The position numbers and the translations under genes were made by a program. A stretch of 64,000 nt of DNA from Bradyrhizobium sp. LLZ17 (GTDB taxonomy: Bacteria; Pseudomonadota; Alphaproteobacteria; Rhizobiales; Xanthobacteraceae). Location of the stretch: NCBI RefSeq assembly GCF_041200145.1, contig NZ_CP165734.1, positions 5,933,001-5,997,000 on the forward strand, written 5' to 3'. Of this stretch, positions 51,747 through 62,553 are shown piece after piece. How positions within the stretch are numbered: position 1 is the first letter of the stretch; every line of letters begins with the position of its first letter. The notes under the pieces are model-generated. The model ran no database searches. It worked only from the letters and a program-made list of their open reading frames with translations, and was not told the origin of the DNA.

Positions 51747-52146
51747 ATTTCGATCCTGCGGCTAACCGTTTGTTGAACATCTCGACATTGACGAGACCAC
51801 GCGCATGCCGGCCCTCGCCGAGCTTGCGCGCGCCCTCGAACGCCTCGACCTCGAAGCGGATGACGCGGCGCTCGACTGCGACCACCTTGGCCGTGGTCCG
51901 CACCGTCGCGCCGACCAGGGCGGCCGCAAGATGGCGGATGTCGACCTCGGTGCCGACGGTGACCCAGCCGGGCCTTAGCGCAGGGCGGATCGCATCGCCC
52001 GACGTCATCTCCATCTCCAGGATCATCATCGGGGTCGCATAGACAAACGGCATGCCCGGCACGAAATGCCCGACCGTGCGCTCCACCGGCACCACCAGCG
52101 TGCGCGCGGCGCTCATGCCGATTGTGATGAAGTCGCGTGCGTCCAT
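51742..52146 (-). CDS. Hot-dog thioesterase (FlK-like)
   Basis: A 134-residue thioesterase-fold protein: ARTLVVPVERTVGHFVPGMP, FVYATPMMILEMEMTSGDAI, TVGTEVDIRHLAAALVGATV and EAFEGARKLGEGRHARGLVN. This matches the fluoroacetyl-CoA thioesterase-like group, including the Thr/Glu/His positions. The substrate is unknown. ATG 52146 with GAGG upstream. Confidence 0.85.
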   Translation of the reverse strand: MDARDFITIGMSAARTLVVPVERTVGHFVPGMPFVYATPMMILEMEMTSGDAIRPALRPGWVTVGTEVDIRHLAAALVGATVRTTAKVVAVERRVIRFEVEAFEGARKLGEGRHARGLVNVEMFNKRLAAGSKS

Positions 52147-52160
52147 GGTTGCCTCAACTC

Positions 52161-52319
52161 CGCTGTCGTCCCGGACAAGCGAACGCAGTGAGCGCTGATC
52201 CGGGACCCATAACCACGGGACGTCGTGGTTACGGGGACTCGGAGTTATCGCTTCGCCGATAACCACTCCCTGTGGCTATGGGTCCCGGATCTGCGCTTAC
52301 GCTTGTCCGGGACGACGGC
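52161..52319. repeat. CGCTGTCGTCCCGGACAAGCG long inverted repeat
   Basis: About 160 bp. Outer arms CGCTGTCGTCCCGGACAAGCG and CGCTTGTCCGGGACGACGG; inner arms GATCCGGGACCCATA and TATGGGTCCCGGATC. A collapsed copy of the same family is at 63220-63273. Confidence 0.9.
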
Positions 52320-52338
52320 TGTTGTTGACGCTAACGCG

Positions 52339-52542
52339 TTACTTCTTCGCCGCCGCCGCGCGCTCCACGAAGGTTTTGCCGCCCTTCATCTTGTGGGCAA
52401 GCGGGGCTTCGTTGATCTGGATGACGACGGCATCGGCGTCGACGCCAAGGTTCTTCACCAGCGCCTGGGTGATGTCGCGCATCATGCCGGCCTTCTGTTC
52501 ATCGGTGCGGCCCACGGCCATGCTGACGGTGATCTCAGGCAT
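52339..52542 (-). CDS. 4-oxalocrotonate tautomerase family protein
   Basis: A 67-residue tautomerase. The catalytic Pro follows the start Met (MPEITVSMAVGRTDEQKAGM) and VVIQINEAPLAHKMKGGKT is typical. The family converts 4-oxalocrotonate and related 2-hydroxymuconates; substrate unknown here. GGGAGAG precedes the ATG. Confidence 0.88.
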   Translation of the reverse strand: MPEITVSMAVGRTDEQKAGMMRDITQALVKNLGVDADAVVIQINEAPLAHKMKGGKTFVERAAAAKK

Positions 52543-52560
52543 TTTTCTCTCCCTGTACTG

Positions 52561-52643
52561 TCGTCCTGGCCTGGCATGTCCCGGCCATCCACGTTCCCCG
52601 CCATCAAACAAGACGTGGATGCCCGGGACAAGCCCGGGCATGA
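52561..52643. repeat. GGCATGTCCCGGCCATCC inverted repeat
   Basis: TGGCATGTCCCGGCCATCCACGT and ACGTGGATGCCCGGGACAAGCC face each other. A one-arm remnant (TCATGGCCGGGCAGGTGGGA) is at about 56738. Confidence 0.7.
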
Positions 52644-52660
52644 CCTCGCTGACGGAATGG

Positions 52661-54181
52661 CTATCCCCACTTTACGTCATGACGCGCGAGGACCTCGCGC
52701 ACTTTTGCGACGAGATCGGCTTCGCTGCAGGAGAATTGCGCCGGGCGGCTCTCGCGCCATTCCTGGTTGGAGGCGATCGCGGCGGCGGCCTTCGCGCCCT
52801 CGATCAGATCCTTGATCTGCACCTCGCCGCGCGCCTTCTCGTCGGAGCCCTGGATGATGACGCAGGGCGCGTTGCGACGATCGGCATATTTGAGCTGGTT
52901 GCCCATGTTCTTGGGATTGCCGAGATAGAGCTCGGCGCGGATGCCTTCGCTGCGGAGGCTTGCCACCATCTTCTGGTAGTCGGCGACGCGGTCGCGGTCG
53001 AACACAGTGACGACCACGGGGCCGAACTCGGGCCGCGTGTCGAGCTTGCCGAGCAAGGTCAGCGCCGCCTGGAGCCGCGACACACCGATCGAGAAGCCGG
53101 TCGCCGGCACCGGTTCGCCGCGGAAGCGCGAGACCAGGCCGTCATACCGTCCGCCACCGCCAACGGAACCAAAACGCACGGGACGGCTCTTCTCGTCCTT
53201 GGTCTCGAGCAGCAGTTCGACCTCGTAGACGGGACCGGTGTAGTATTCGAGACCGCGCACGACGGAGGGGTCGATGCGGATGCGGTCTGCGCCGTAGCCC
53301 GAGGCCGTAACCAGCTTGGCAATCTCTTCCAGCTCGCTCACGCCGGCCTGACCGACTTCGCTCTTGGCTAGATAGATATCTGCAGCGGCAATTGCCTCTT
53401 TCCAATCGTCGCGTTTTTCGGTGATGGCCAGAACAACGTGAGCTTCCGCCGCGCTCAGATTGGCGCCCTTCGTGAAGTCGCCCTTACCCTCTTCGCCGCC
53501 ATCCCACCTGCCGGGACCGAGCAGTTTGCGCACCTCGTCGGCGGGAAACTTGTCGAGCTTGTCGATCGCGCGCAGCACAATCAATCTGCGTGCCGCGTTC
53601 TCGTCACCGCCGAGCCCAATCGCTTCCAGAACGCCGTCGAGCACCTTGCGGTTGTTCACCTTCACCACATAGGAGCCGCGCGCAATCCCGAGCGCTTCCA
53701 TCGTGTCCGCCGCCATCATGCAGATCTCGGCATCCGCCGCCGGCGTCGCTGAACCCACGGTGTCGGCGTCGAACTGCATGAACTGGCGGAAGCGGCCGGG
53801 GCCGGGCTTTTCGTTGCGGAAGACGTAGCCGACGCGATAGCTGCGGTAGGGCAACACAAGACCATCGGTCCCGTATCGCTCGCCAACGTATCGCGCGAGC
53901 GGCGCGGTCAGATCGTAGCGCAGCGAAATCCACTGCTCGTCGTCGTCCTGGAACGAGAACACGCCTTCGTTGGGGCGGTCCTGGTCGGGCAGGAACTTGC
54001 CGAGCGCATCGGTGTATTCCATCGCCGGCGTCTCCACCGGCTCGAAACCGTAGAGCTCGTAGACGGCGCGGATCTTCTCGACCATCTCGCGCGTCGCCCG
54101 TATCGCGGAGGGATCGCGATCCTCGAGCCCGCGCGGCAGGCGCGCCTTCAGTTTTTGGGGTTTTTTGGGTTTATCGGCCAT
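52661..54181 (-). CDS. hisS: Histidyl-tRNA synthetase
   Basis: A 506-residue class II synthetase. Motif 1 region [18 protein letters not shown], motif 2 [20 protein letters not shown], the His-binding loops ([15 protein letters not shown] and [13 protein letters not shown]) and the C-terminal anticodon domain ([11 protein letters not shown]) are all present. A Lys-rich leader and an insert near [10 protein letters not shown] are typical of alphaproteobacteria. Start taken at ATG 54181 (MADKPKKPQ); ATG 54202 is possible, and neither has a clear ribosome site. Confidence 0.97.
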   Translation of the reverse strand: MADKPKKPQKLKARLPRGLEDRDPSAIRATREMVEKIRAVYELYGFEPVETPAMEYTDALGKFLPDQDRPNEGVFSFQDDDEQWISLRYDLTAPLARYVGERYGTDGLVLPYRSYRVGYVFRNEKPGPGRFRQFMQFDADTVGSATPAADAEICMMAADTMEALGIARGSYVVKVNNRKVLDGVLEAIGLGGDENAARRLIVLRAIDKLDKFPADEVRKLLGPGRWDGGEEGKGDFTKGANLSAAEAHVVLAITEKRDDWKEAIAAADIYLAKSEVGQAGVSELEEIAKLVTASGYGADRIRIDPSVVRGLEYYTGPVYEVELLLETKDEKSRPVRFGSVGGGGRYDGLVSRFRGEPVPATGFSIGVSRLQAALTLLGKLDTRPEFGPVVVTVFDRDRVADYQKMVASLRSEGIRAELYLGNPKNMGNQLKYADRRNAPCVIIQGSDEKARGEVQIKDLIEGAKAAAAIASNQEWRESRPAQFSCSEADLVAKVREVLARHDVKWG

Positions 54182-54303
54182 GCGCGGTTCGTACCAGCGC
54201 ATGCCCCGGGCGGCAAGCGCCGGGCGGTCCTAGCCTCTCCCTGCCGTTCCTGACGGGGAGGGTGGGTGAGGGGCTGCCCCGCACAACTGCAGTCGCGATC
54301 GCG

Positions 54304-55116
54304 TCACTCCGCGACGCGCAGATAGCGGGTCAGCTTGCGGTTGGCGGGATCGCGCAGCGAGCGGTAGTAGTCGGCTCGTGCCGGCGGATCGGTGTGGCGC
54401 ACCAGATCGGTGACCGGGGTGTAGCTCAGCATGCGCCCGCCATCGGGCAATGCCGTGCAGACGAAGCGCAGTACCTCGCCGTTTCGAAGATTGATATTGA
54501 TCGGCGTGGCATCGCCGATCCGCACCATCTCCATGCGTTGCGCGATGAACGCGCCCAACTCGTCTTCCGGCAGTTCGAACGCGCCGGTGTCGCGGCCGTG
54601 ATACATCAGCGCGATGAAAGGCGGCTTGCCGTTGGCCTTCTCATCGGGCAGCGCGAAATAGTCGCGGAAGGCGCGGTTGATGAATTCGGCCCTGGTCTCG
54701 GCGTCGAGCAGCACGATCCCGATGTCGACCTGGTCGAGCGCGGCCGACAGTCGCGCGGCGATGGCGTGGTTGCGCCGTTCGGCCGCAAAGGCGTCGAGCA
54801 GGCGCTCGCGCATCAGCCCGGTCACGGCGGCGGTCGCGGCGGTCGTGAGCGCCAGCAGCCCAAGTTGCACCAGATCAGCCGCGGCAAAGCCCGGCATGCT
54901 GCGATGGCTCAGAGACAGCAGGGCCGCGCCGATCAGGGCGATCGCGGCGCTGCCAAGCGCGGACGCAAAGCCCGAGAGCGAACCGGCAAGTGCCACAATG
55001 CAGACGAACAGCGGCGCAAAGCTGGGAGCAGGAACATGGGGGTCGAGCACAATCGCCAGCAGCGTGGTCGCTGCCGTCAGCGCCGGACCTGAGATCGCTC
55101 GCCATCCGAACTGCAT
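54304..55116 (-). CDS. Membrane protein with PAS domain, no output domain
   Basis: A 270-residue protein. Three or four membrane helices in the first about 100 residues (LTAATTLLAIVLD, FVCIVALAGSLSGFASALGS, IALIGAALLSLS, QLGLLALTTAATAAVTGLM). A PAS-fold domain follows (DQVDIGIVLLDAETRAEFIN, LRFVCTALPDGGRMLSYTPV). There is no histidine-kinase, GGDEF or methyl-accepting part, so it may sense through a partner. Upstream gene hisS is 102 bp away on the same strand. Confidence 0.8.
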   Translation of the reverse strand: MQFGWRAISGPALTAATTLLAIVLDPHVPAPSFAPLFVCIVALAGSLSGFASALGSAAIALIGAALLSLSHRSMPGFAAADLVQLGLLALTTAATAAVTGLMRERLLDAFAAERRNHAIAARLSAALDQVDIGIVLLDAETRAEFINRAFRDYFALPDEKANGKPPFIALMYHGRDTGAFELPEDELGAFIAQRMEMVRIGDATPININLRNGEVLRFVCTALPDGGRMLSYTPVTDLVRHTDPPARADYYRSLRDPANRKLTRYLRVAE

Positions 55117-55244
55117 GGCCCTGTCTCGCTCCTCCTGAACGAGGTAACGCGGCCAGACTGACCGATGATGGGGCGATTGTGCTGCGATTTCGCGTGCGGT
55201 GCTTAAGGCGTGCTTGCGGACCGGCGCAAAGCTTTCGGATGATT

Positions 55245-55490
55245 TTAGGCCAAGTGCGCGGGCCTGACGCGCTGTTCCAGCGAAGGCGCGTTCAGCGTGG
55301 ACGTGCCCGGGCCCTTGCGCGTCCCGACAAATATCAACAGCGATGCCGCGACCAGGATGGCCGCTGTCAGGGTTATTGCAACGACGACCACCGGTGACTT
55401 CAGGGGTGTCTCGATGAATCTTTTGCCGTGTGCCTGCCAGCGTGCGGGGTCACAGGGCGCCTTGACGGCTGATCGCGGACGAGACGGGGA
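55245..55490 (-). other. Open frame encoding one membrane helix, no usual start codon
   Basis: Minus-strand frame open from the TGA at 55493 down to a TAA at 55247. It includes FIETPLKSPVVVVAITLTAA and ILVAASLLIFVGTRKG. The only start-like codon is a GTG inside the helix. It is in phase with the small membrane gene just upstream, which stops at 55491. Possible remnant or readthrough extension. Confidence 0.3.
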
Positions 55491-55667
55491 TCAGACCGGC
55501 AGGCCCATCGCCATGGTCGCCTTGGTCGTCAGCACCGTGAGGGTGACGATCAGACACAACGACAGCGCTGCGATGGCGAGCGAGGCCGCCACTGCATGGG
55601 TCAACCGGGAAGAGGCGGCAATAGCGGATCGGCCCTGGAAGCCAACCGTGCCGGACGCCCGCATCAT
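55491..55667 (-). CDS. Small single-span membrane protein, 58 aa
   Basis: A 58-residue protein: MMRASGTVGFQGRSAIAASS, then one membrane helix (HAVAASLAIAALSLCLIVTL) and a short tail ending MAMGLPV. AGGATTTAGACC precedes the first ATG. No family recognised. A membrane-coding frame continues in phase past its stop. Confidence 0.55.
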   Translation of the reverse strand: MMRASGTVGFQGRSAIAASSRLTHAVAASLAIAALSLCLIVTLTVLTTKATMAMGLPV

Positions 55668-55822
55668 GGTCTAAATCCTTCAACGTGCGGGCGAATCACC
55701 CGCAACGCCGAACAACTTCACAATTTCAACTGGCAATATTGCGGCGGCTGTATCGCCGAAAACGGCGAGATTGCGGCAAAGGTTAACGCCATCCCCGCTG
55801 TTTCTTAACGCCGCGTCGGTTT

Positions 55823-56473
55823 TCAGGCGCCGGCTGCGATGCTGGCGGGGTCTTCGATCTCGGCCGGCCGCCAGTCCATCGCCACGAAGCCGGGCGCCGC
55901 CTCGACGCGCTTCAGCCAGTCCCGGATCGCCGGGAAGGTCGAGAGGTCGAAGTCGCAGCGTTCGGCGAGATGGGTATAGCCGTAGAGCGCGATGTCGGCG
56001 ACGGTGAGCTGGCGGGCGGCAAAATAGGCGTTGGTCTTCAGGTGATTTTCCATCACCTGGAGCGCGCCGTAGCCGCGCTCCATCCAGTCCTCCAGCGCAT
56101 GGGTCTGAAGGTCGCGTCCGCCCTTGACCAGCGACAGCCAGAAATAAGCCGCGCCGATATTCGGTTCGAGCGCGTGCTGCTCGAAGAACATCCATTGCAG
56201 CGCCTCGGCGCGATCGATGCGGTTCTCCGGCGCGAGCGGCGTACCAACGGCGACGTACCAGAGGATCGCGTTGGATTCGGCGAGATGGCGGTTGTCGCCG
56301 ACCTCGAGCAGCGGCACCTGGCCCGACGGGTTCTTCGCAAGGAAGTCCGGCGTGCGGCTCTCGCCGCGCAGAATGTCCACCTCGACCGCTTCGTAAGGCA
56401 GGTTCAACAGGGCCAGCGCAAGGCGGACCTTGTAGCTGTTGCCCGAGCGTTGCATCGAATAGAGCTTGTACAT
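55823..56473 (-). CDS. Glutathione S-transferase family protein
   Basis: A 216-residue GST. Thioredoxin-like N-terminus with SMQRSGNSYKVRLALALLNL, glutathione-binding VPLLEVGDNRHLAESNAILW; C-terminal helical domain with ARQLTVADIALYGYTHLAER. ATG 56473 is taken from the MYKLYSMQRSGNSYK start. The substrate is unknown. Confidence 0.92.
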   Translation of the reverse strand: MYKLYSMQRSGNSYKVRLALALLNLPYEAVEVDILRGESRTPDFLAKNPSGQVPLLEVGDNRHLAESNAILWYVAVGTPLAPENRIDRAEALQWMFFEQHALEPNIGAAYFWLSLVKGGRDLQTHALEDWMERGYGALQVMENHLKTNAYFAARQLTVADIALYGYTHLAERCDFDLSTFPAIRDWLKRVEAAPGFVAMDWRPAEIEDPASIAAGA

Positions 56474-58255
<1,782 letters not shown>

Positions 58256-58279
58256 GGCTGTTGCAGTTGAGAATTGAAA

Positions 58280-58303
58280 GGCCCGCTTCGGCGGGCCTTT
58301 TTT
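58280..58303 (+). terminator. Rho-independent terminator of the aminotransferase gene
   Basis: GGCCCGC-TTCG-GCGGGCC followed by TTTTTT; 24 bp after the stop. Confidence 0.92.
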
Positions 58304-58366
58304 ATGCGTGGTTCGATTGAGCGGAGTCGGATGGACTCTTGCTCTGGTCGACATCCTGCTCGGCCC

Positions 58367-58530
58367 TCACCCGGATCGCGCCGGCCGATGCTTCGCATCG
58401 CCGGGGCGATCCGACCTCTCCCCGCGGAAGGGCGGGGAGAGGTTGAGCCGCACAGTGAGGGGCGCACTGCTCGCGCGCTCCCTCGCCCCGTTCTTACGGG
58501 GAGAGGGAGGGGTGAGGGGTTCTCTCCGCG
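58367..58530. repeat. CTCACCCGG / CTCCCTCGCCCCG repeat block
   Basis: CCTCTCCCCGCGGAAGGGCGGGGAGAGG is a clear palindrome, followed by CGCTCCCTCGCCCCGTTC and GGGAGAGGGAGGGGTGAGGGG. The 393-bp gap 58256-58648 holds the terminator and this block; no gene is seen. Confidence 0.65.
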
Positions 58531-58648
58531 AGTTCGGTCTTGGATGTGTTCGATCTGGTACCGCCAAAAGTATTATGCCATAGACCATCGCGCGTCACGG
58601 GTAGGGCGCCTTCTCTGCTCGCATCACATTCTTAGCCGGAGACATTTC

Positions 58649-59128
58649 ATGCGCCGCTCACTCCTCCTCGCCGGGCTCACCGTCGCGAGCCTCGTTGCCT
58701 CCATGGCCGGCGCCAGCGCGCAGTCGCGGCTGGTGCAGGTTGGCGTGCTCGAATGCCGCGGCGGCGCCAGCGTCGGCTTCGTCGTGGGCTCCGTCACCAA
58801 TCTCGGCTGCGTGCTGCGCGTCGACGGCGTCCCTGATGACCGCTACGTCGCGACCATCCGCAAAGTCGGTCTCGACCTCGGCATCACCCAGGAGACGGCA
58901 CTCGCCTGGGGCGTGTTCGCGCCGGTGAACCGGCTTGGGCCGGGCGACCTTTCCGGCAATTACGCCGGCGCGCAGGGCAGCGCCTCGGTCGGCGTCGGCC
59001 TCGGCGGCAATGCGCTGGTCGGCGGCTCCAACAATTCGATCGCGCTCCAGCCGCTCAGCGTGCAGGGCCAGGTCGGCCTCAACGTCGCCGCCGGCCTCGA
59101 AAGCCTGGAACTCCGCCCGGGCCGTTAA
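58649..59128 (+). CDS. DUF992 family exported protein
   Basis: A 159-residue protein: signal peptide (SLLLAGLTVASLVASMAGAS, cut after ASAQ), then QVGVLECRGGASVGFVVGSV and LGCVLRVDGVPDDRYVATIR, DLGITQETALAWGVFAPVN and a glycine-rich end. The paired Cys (VLECRGG, LGCVL) and the ALAWGVFAP block are DUF992 marks. Function unknown. GGAG precedes the ATG. Confidence 0.85.
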   Translation: MRRSLLLAGLTVASLVASMAGASAQSRLVQVGVLECRGGASVGFVVGSVTNLGCVLRVDGVPDDRYVATIRKVGLDLGITQETALAWGVFAPVNRLGPGDLSGNYAGAQGSASVGVGLGGNALVGGSNNSIALQPLSVQGQVGLNVAAGLESLELRPGR

Positions 59129-59318
59129 GCGCGCGTCAGCGAAGGTCTTGATTCACCTGTCCCCGACGGGGAGAGGTGGAACACCAGCCACTAAGACTTT
59201 GATCAAACTGACGACGCATCGCAGCGACGTTTGATGCTTGCCAAACCGCGGGGACGGGCAGAGCATCTGCGCTTGCCGACCCAATCATGGGCCGAGCTCC
59301 ACACCAAGGAGGCGGCGA

Positions 59319-61382
59319 ATGGGACAAGACGTCAGAAGTCCCCGAGGTCCACGGTGCATTGCGCTGGTGGGCCCTTTCCAAAGCGGTAAAACCACACTTC
59401 TCGAAGCGATACTGGCGCGAACGGGCGCAATCCCGCGCGCCGGCAGCGTCGACGCCGGAACGTCGGTCGGCGACGCCACGCCAGAGGCCCGCCATCACAA
59501 GATGACCGTTGGCCTCACTGCCGCCACGACGAGTTTCATGGGCGACAGCTACACTTTCCTGGATTGTCCCGGTTCCGTCGAGTTCGCCCACGACATGCGC
59601 GCCGCGCTTCCCGCGGTCGACGCCGCGGTCGTGGTCTGCGAGGCCGACGAGAAGAAGCTGCCGCAGCTCCAGATCATCCTGCGCGAGCTGGAAGAGCTGA
59701 AGATCCCTCGCTTCCTGTTTCTCAACAAGATCGACCGCGCCAACAAACGCATCCGCGAGACCCTGGCGACGCTTCAGCCGGCCTCCCGCGTGCCGCTGGT
59801 TCTGCGCCAGATTCCGATCTGGAACGGCGAGCTGATCGAAGGTTTTGTCGATCTCGCACTGGAGCGCGCCTTCGTCTATCGCGAGCACAAGGCCTCCGAA
59901 GTGGTCGCGCTCGAAGGCGGCGATCTCGATCGCGAGAAGGAGGCCCGCTTCTCGATGCTGGAGAAGCTCGCCGATCATGACGATGCCCTGATGGAGCAGT
60001 TGCTCGAAGACATCCAGCCGCCGCGCGATGCGGTGTTCGACGATCTCGCCCGCGAATTGCGTGAAGGGCAGATCTGCCCCGTGCTGCTCGGCGCGGCCGC
60101 GCGCGAGAACGGCGTGCTGCGCCTGATGAAGGCGCTGCGCCACGAGGCGCCGGGGATCGCGGAGACCGTCAAGCGTCTTGGCGTCAAACGTTCTGGCGCA
60201 ACCGAGAGCAAGGACGCGCTCGGCTTCGTCTTCAAGACGCTGCACTCGCAGCACGGCGGAAAGCTGTCGCTGACGCGGCTGCTCGCCGGCCATCTCGAGG
60301 ACGGCGCGACGCTGCAATCCTCCTCCGGCGGGACCAGCCGCGTCTCCGGCATCCTCGCCGTCAGCGGCGCTTACGACAGCAAGCGTGCGTCGGCTGAACC
60401 TGGCGACACCGTGGCGCTCGCCAAGCTCGATCCCGTCAACACGGGCGACACGATCTCGAGCGGCAAGACCCAGCCGGCAGCGCTGGCCGCTCTCGAGCCG
60501 ACGCCGCCGGTGCTGGCAGTGTCGGTTGCGGCCGTCGACCGCAAGGACGACGTCAAGCTCGGCCAGGCTTTGGCGCGGCTGCACGAGGAGGATCCCTCAC
60601 TCGTCGTCGTGCAGAACGCCCAGACCCACGACACGGTATTGTGGGGACAGGGCGAGATGCATCTGCGTGTGGCCAATGAGCGGCTGCGCGACCGCTTCGG
60701 CGTCAAGATCACGTCGCATCCTCCGGCGATCGGCTACCAGGAGACCATCCGCAAGCCGATCGTCCAGCGCGGCCGCCACAAGAAGCAGTCCGGCGGCCAC
60801 GGTCAGTTCGGCGACGTCGTGCTCGAGATCCGGCCGCTGGCGCGCGGCGAGGGCTTCAAATTCGCCGAGAAGGTGGTCGGCGGCGCGGTGCCGCGCAACT
60901 ACATCGGCGCGGTGGAAGAGGGCGTCATCGACGGGCTCACGCGCGGCCCGCTCGGCTTCCCCGTCACCGATTTGCAGGTGACGCTGACCGACGGCTCCTA
61001 TCACAGCGTCGATTCCTCCGATCTCGCGTTCCGAACCGCGGCGCGGATCGGGCTCAACGAAGGCCTGCCGCAATGCCAGTCGGTGTTGCTGGAGCCGATC
61101 CACGTGGTCGAGATCGTCTGCCCGACCGATGCCACCGCCAAGATCAACGCGATCCTGTCGGCGCGGCGCGGCCAGATCCTCGGCTTCGACACCCGCGACG
61201 GCTGGAGCGGCTGGGACTGTGTCCGCGCCATGATGCCGGAAGCCGAGATCGGCGAATTGATCGTCGAATTGCGCTCGGCCACTGCCGGCGCCGGCAGCTT
61301 CACCCGTCAGTTCGACCACATGGCCGAAGTCACGGGCCGCGCCGCCGACCAGATCATCGCCGCGCATCAGCACGCGGCCTGA
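59319..61382 (+). CDS. EF-G-like translational GTPase (second fusA type) with DCPGS G3 box
   Basis: A 687-residue EF-G homologue with all five domains in order: G domain (G1 GPFQSGKT 18-25, G3 DCPGS 82-86, G4 NKID 136-139), domain II (GFVFKTLHSQHGGKLSLTR), III (PVLAVSVAAVDRKDDVKLGQ), IV (SGGHGQFGDVVLEIRPL) and V (QILGFDTRDGWSGWD). The G3 box normally ends PGH, whose His positions the attacking water; here it is Ser86. Switch I is also divergent (EARHHKMTVG for the usual RGITI). GTP hydrolysis may be slow, as in EF-G2 proteins of some bacteria. ATG has a perfect AAGGAGG. Confidence 0.9.
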   Translation: MGQDVRSPRGPRCIALVGPFQSGKTTLLEAILARTGAIPRAGSVDAGTSVGDATPEARHHKMTVGLTAATTSFMGDSYTFLDCPGSVEFAHDMRAALPAVDAAVVVCEADEKKLPQLQIILRELEELKIPRFLFLNKIDRANKRIRETLATLQPASRVPLVLRQIPIWNGELIEGFVDLALERAFVYREHKASEVVALEGGDLDREKEARFSMLEKLADHDDALMEQLLEDIQPPRDAVFDDLARELREGQICPVLLGAAARENGVLRLMKALRHEAPGIAETVKRLGVKRSGATESKDALGFVFKTLHSQHGGKLSLTRLLAGHLEDGATLQSSSGGTSRVSGILAVSGAYDSKRASAEPGDTVALAKLDPVNTGDTISSGKTQPAALAALEPTPPVLAVSVAAVDRKDDVKLGQALARLHEEDPSLVVVQNAQTHDTVLWGQGEMHLRVANERLRDRFGVKITSHPPAIGYQETIRKPIVQRGRHKKQSGGHGQFGDVVLEIRPLARGEGFKFAEKVVGGAVPRNYIGAVEEGVIDGLTRGPLGFPVTDLQVTLTDGSYHSVDSSDLAFRTAARIGLNEGLPQCQSVLLEPIHVVEIVCPTDATAKINAILSARRGQILGFDTRDGWSGWDCVRAMMPEAEIGELIVELRSATAGAGSFTRQFDHMAEVTGRAADQIIAAHQHAA

Positions 61383-61414
61383 GCCGTCCCTCGCAGTCAG
61401 GGACGCACCGGCCT

Positions 61415-61600
61415 CTCACTCCCTCTCCCCGTCCGCGCGGGGAGAGGGTGGGATGAGGGGCCGCGTCCGCGAGCACGGCAAGAGTTGAAGTTGAAGTCAC
61501 GCACCCCTCCCACCGTCATTGCGTGGAACGAAGCGACGAGGCCATCCAGACTGTCTCTGTAGACAGACTCTGGAGTGGCGATGCGGCGCCCGCGCGGCTT
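61415..61600. repeat. Mixed repeat stretch before aroE
   Basis: CTCACTCCCTCTCCCCGTCCGCGCGGGGAGAGGGTGGGATGAGG forms a palindrome at 61415-61460, and CGTCATTGCG at about 61516 begins a diverged copy of the repeat seen at 32429. No gene is seen in 61383-61656. Confidence 0.5.
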
Positions 61601-61656
61601 GACAGAGCCGGCTGGACGCGAAATGGATCGCCTTCCACACTCTCCCGAAGGGAAGG

Positions 61657-62496
61657 ATGACCGTGACCAAGGCTCCCGCGGCCTGTCTGATCGGATGGCC
61701 GGCGGCGCATTCGCGCTCGCCGCTGATCCATCATTACTGGCTGCGCACGCTCGGGATTGCGGGCGGCTATGTCATCGAGGCGGTGCCCCCTGAGGACCTC
61801 CGCGATTTCGTGCTGCGGCTGTCGCTGCGCGGCTTTGTCGGCGGCAACGTCACCCTCCCGCACAAGGAGGACGTGCTGGCGTTCTCCACGCCCGATGTGC
61901 GGGCAACGGCCGTCGGCGCCGCCAACACGCTGTGGTTCGCGGACGGCGAACTGCGCTCGACCAATACCGACGTCGAGGGCTTCATCAACAACCTCGATGC
62001 CGGCGCGCCCGGTTGGGATCGGGCCGAAGAGGCGCTGGTGCTGGGGGCGGGCGGCGCCTCGCGCGCGGTCGTGTTCGGTCTGCTCGAACGTGGCCTCAGC
62101 CGCGTCCACGTCGCCAACCGCAGCATCGCGCGGGCCGAGGCGCTCGCGACGCAGTTCGGGCCTAACGTGCATCCGATCTCCTGGGACGGAATCAACGACG
62201 TGCTGCCGCGTGCAAAACTTCTCGTCAACACGACCTCGCTTGGCATGCATGGCCAGCCTCCACTCGAGGTCGATGTTGCGCGCCTGCCGCAAGCCGCCGT
62301 CGTCACCGACCTCGTCTATGTTCCCCTGGTGACGCCGCTGCTCGCCGCGGCCAGGGCGCGGGGCCTCAAGACCGCCGATGGGCTCGGCATGCTGTTGCAT
62401 CAGGCGGTGCGCGGCTTCGAGCTGTGGTTCGGCCAAAGGCCGGAGGTCACGGCGGAGCTGCGCGCGCTGCTCGAGGCCGACCTCACAAAGACTTGA
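61657..62496 (+). CDS. aroE: Shikimate dehydrogenase family protein
   Basis: A 279-residue NADPH-dependent dehydrogenase. Substrate loop SRSPLIHHYW, catalytic Lys in GGNVTLPHKED and Asp in STNTDVEGFI; the cofactor loop is LVLGAGGASRAVVFGLL; NTTSLGMHGQPPLEVD follows. Length is normal. ATG 61657 has AAGGGAAGG. The context (between an EF-G-like gene and an exported protein) is unlike the coaE-dnaQ neighbourhood common in alphaproteobacteria, so it could be a second copy. Confidence 0.9.
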   Translation: MTVTKAPAACLIGWPAAHSRSPLIHHYWLRTLGIAGGYVIEAVPPEDLRDFVLRLSLRGFVGGNVTLPHKEDVLAFSTPDVRATAVGAANTLWFADGELRSTNTDVEGFINNLDAGAPGWDRAEEALVLGAGGASRAVVFGLLERGLSRVHVANRSIARAEALATQFGPNVHPISWDGINDVLPRAKLLVNTTSLGMHGQPPLEVDVARLPQAAVVTDLVYVPLVTPLLAAARARGLKTADGLGMLLHQAVRGFELWFGQRPEVTAELRALLEADLTKT

Positions 62497-62553
62497 GCAA
62501 ATAGCGCGCGGTCTCCGGAGTTCTATGTCCGTGGGGACAATCCGGAGATAGTC

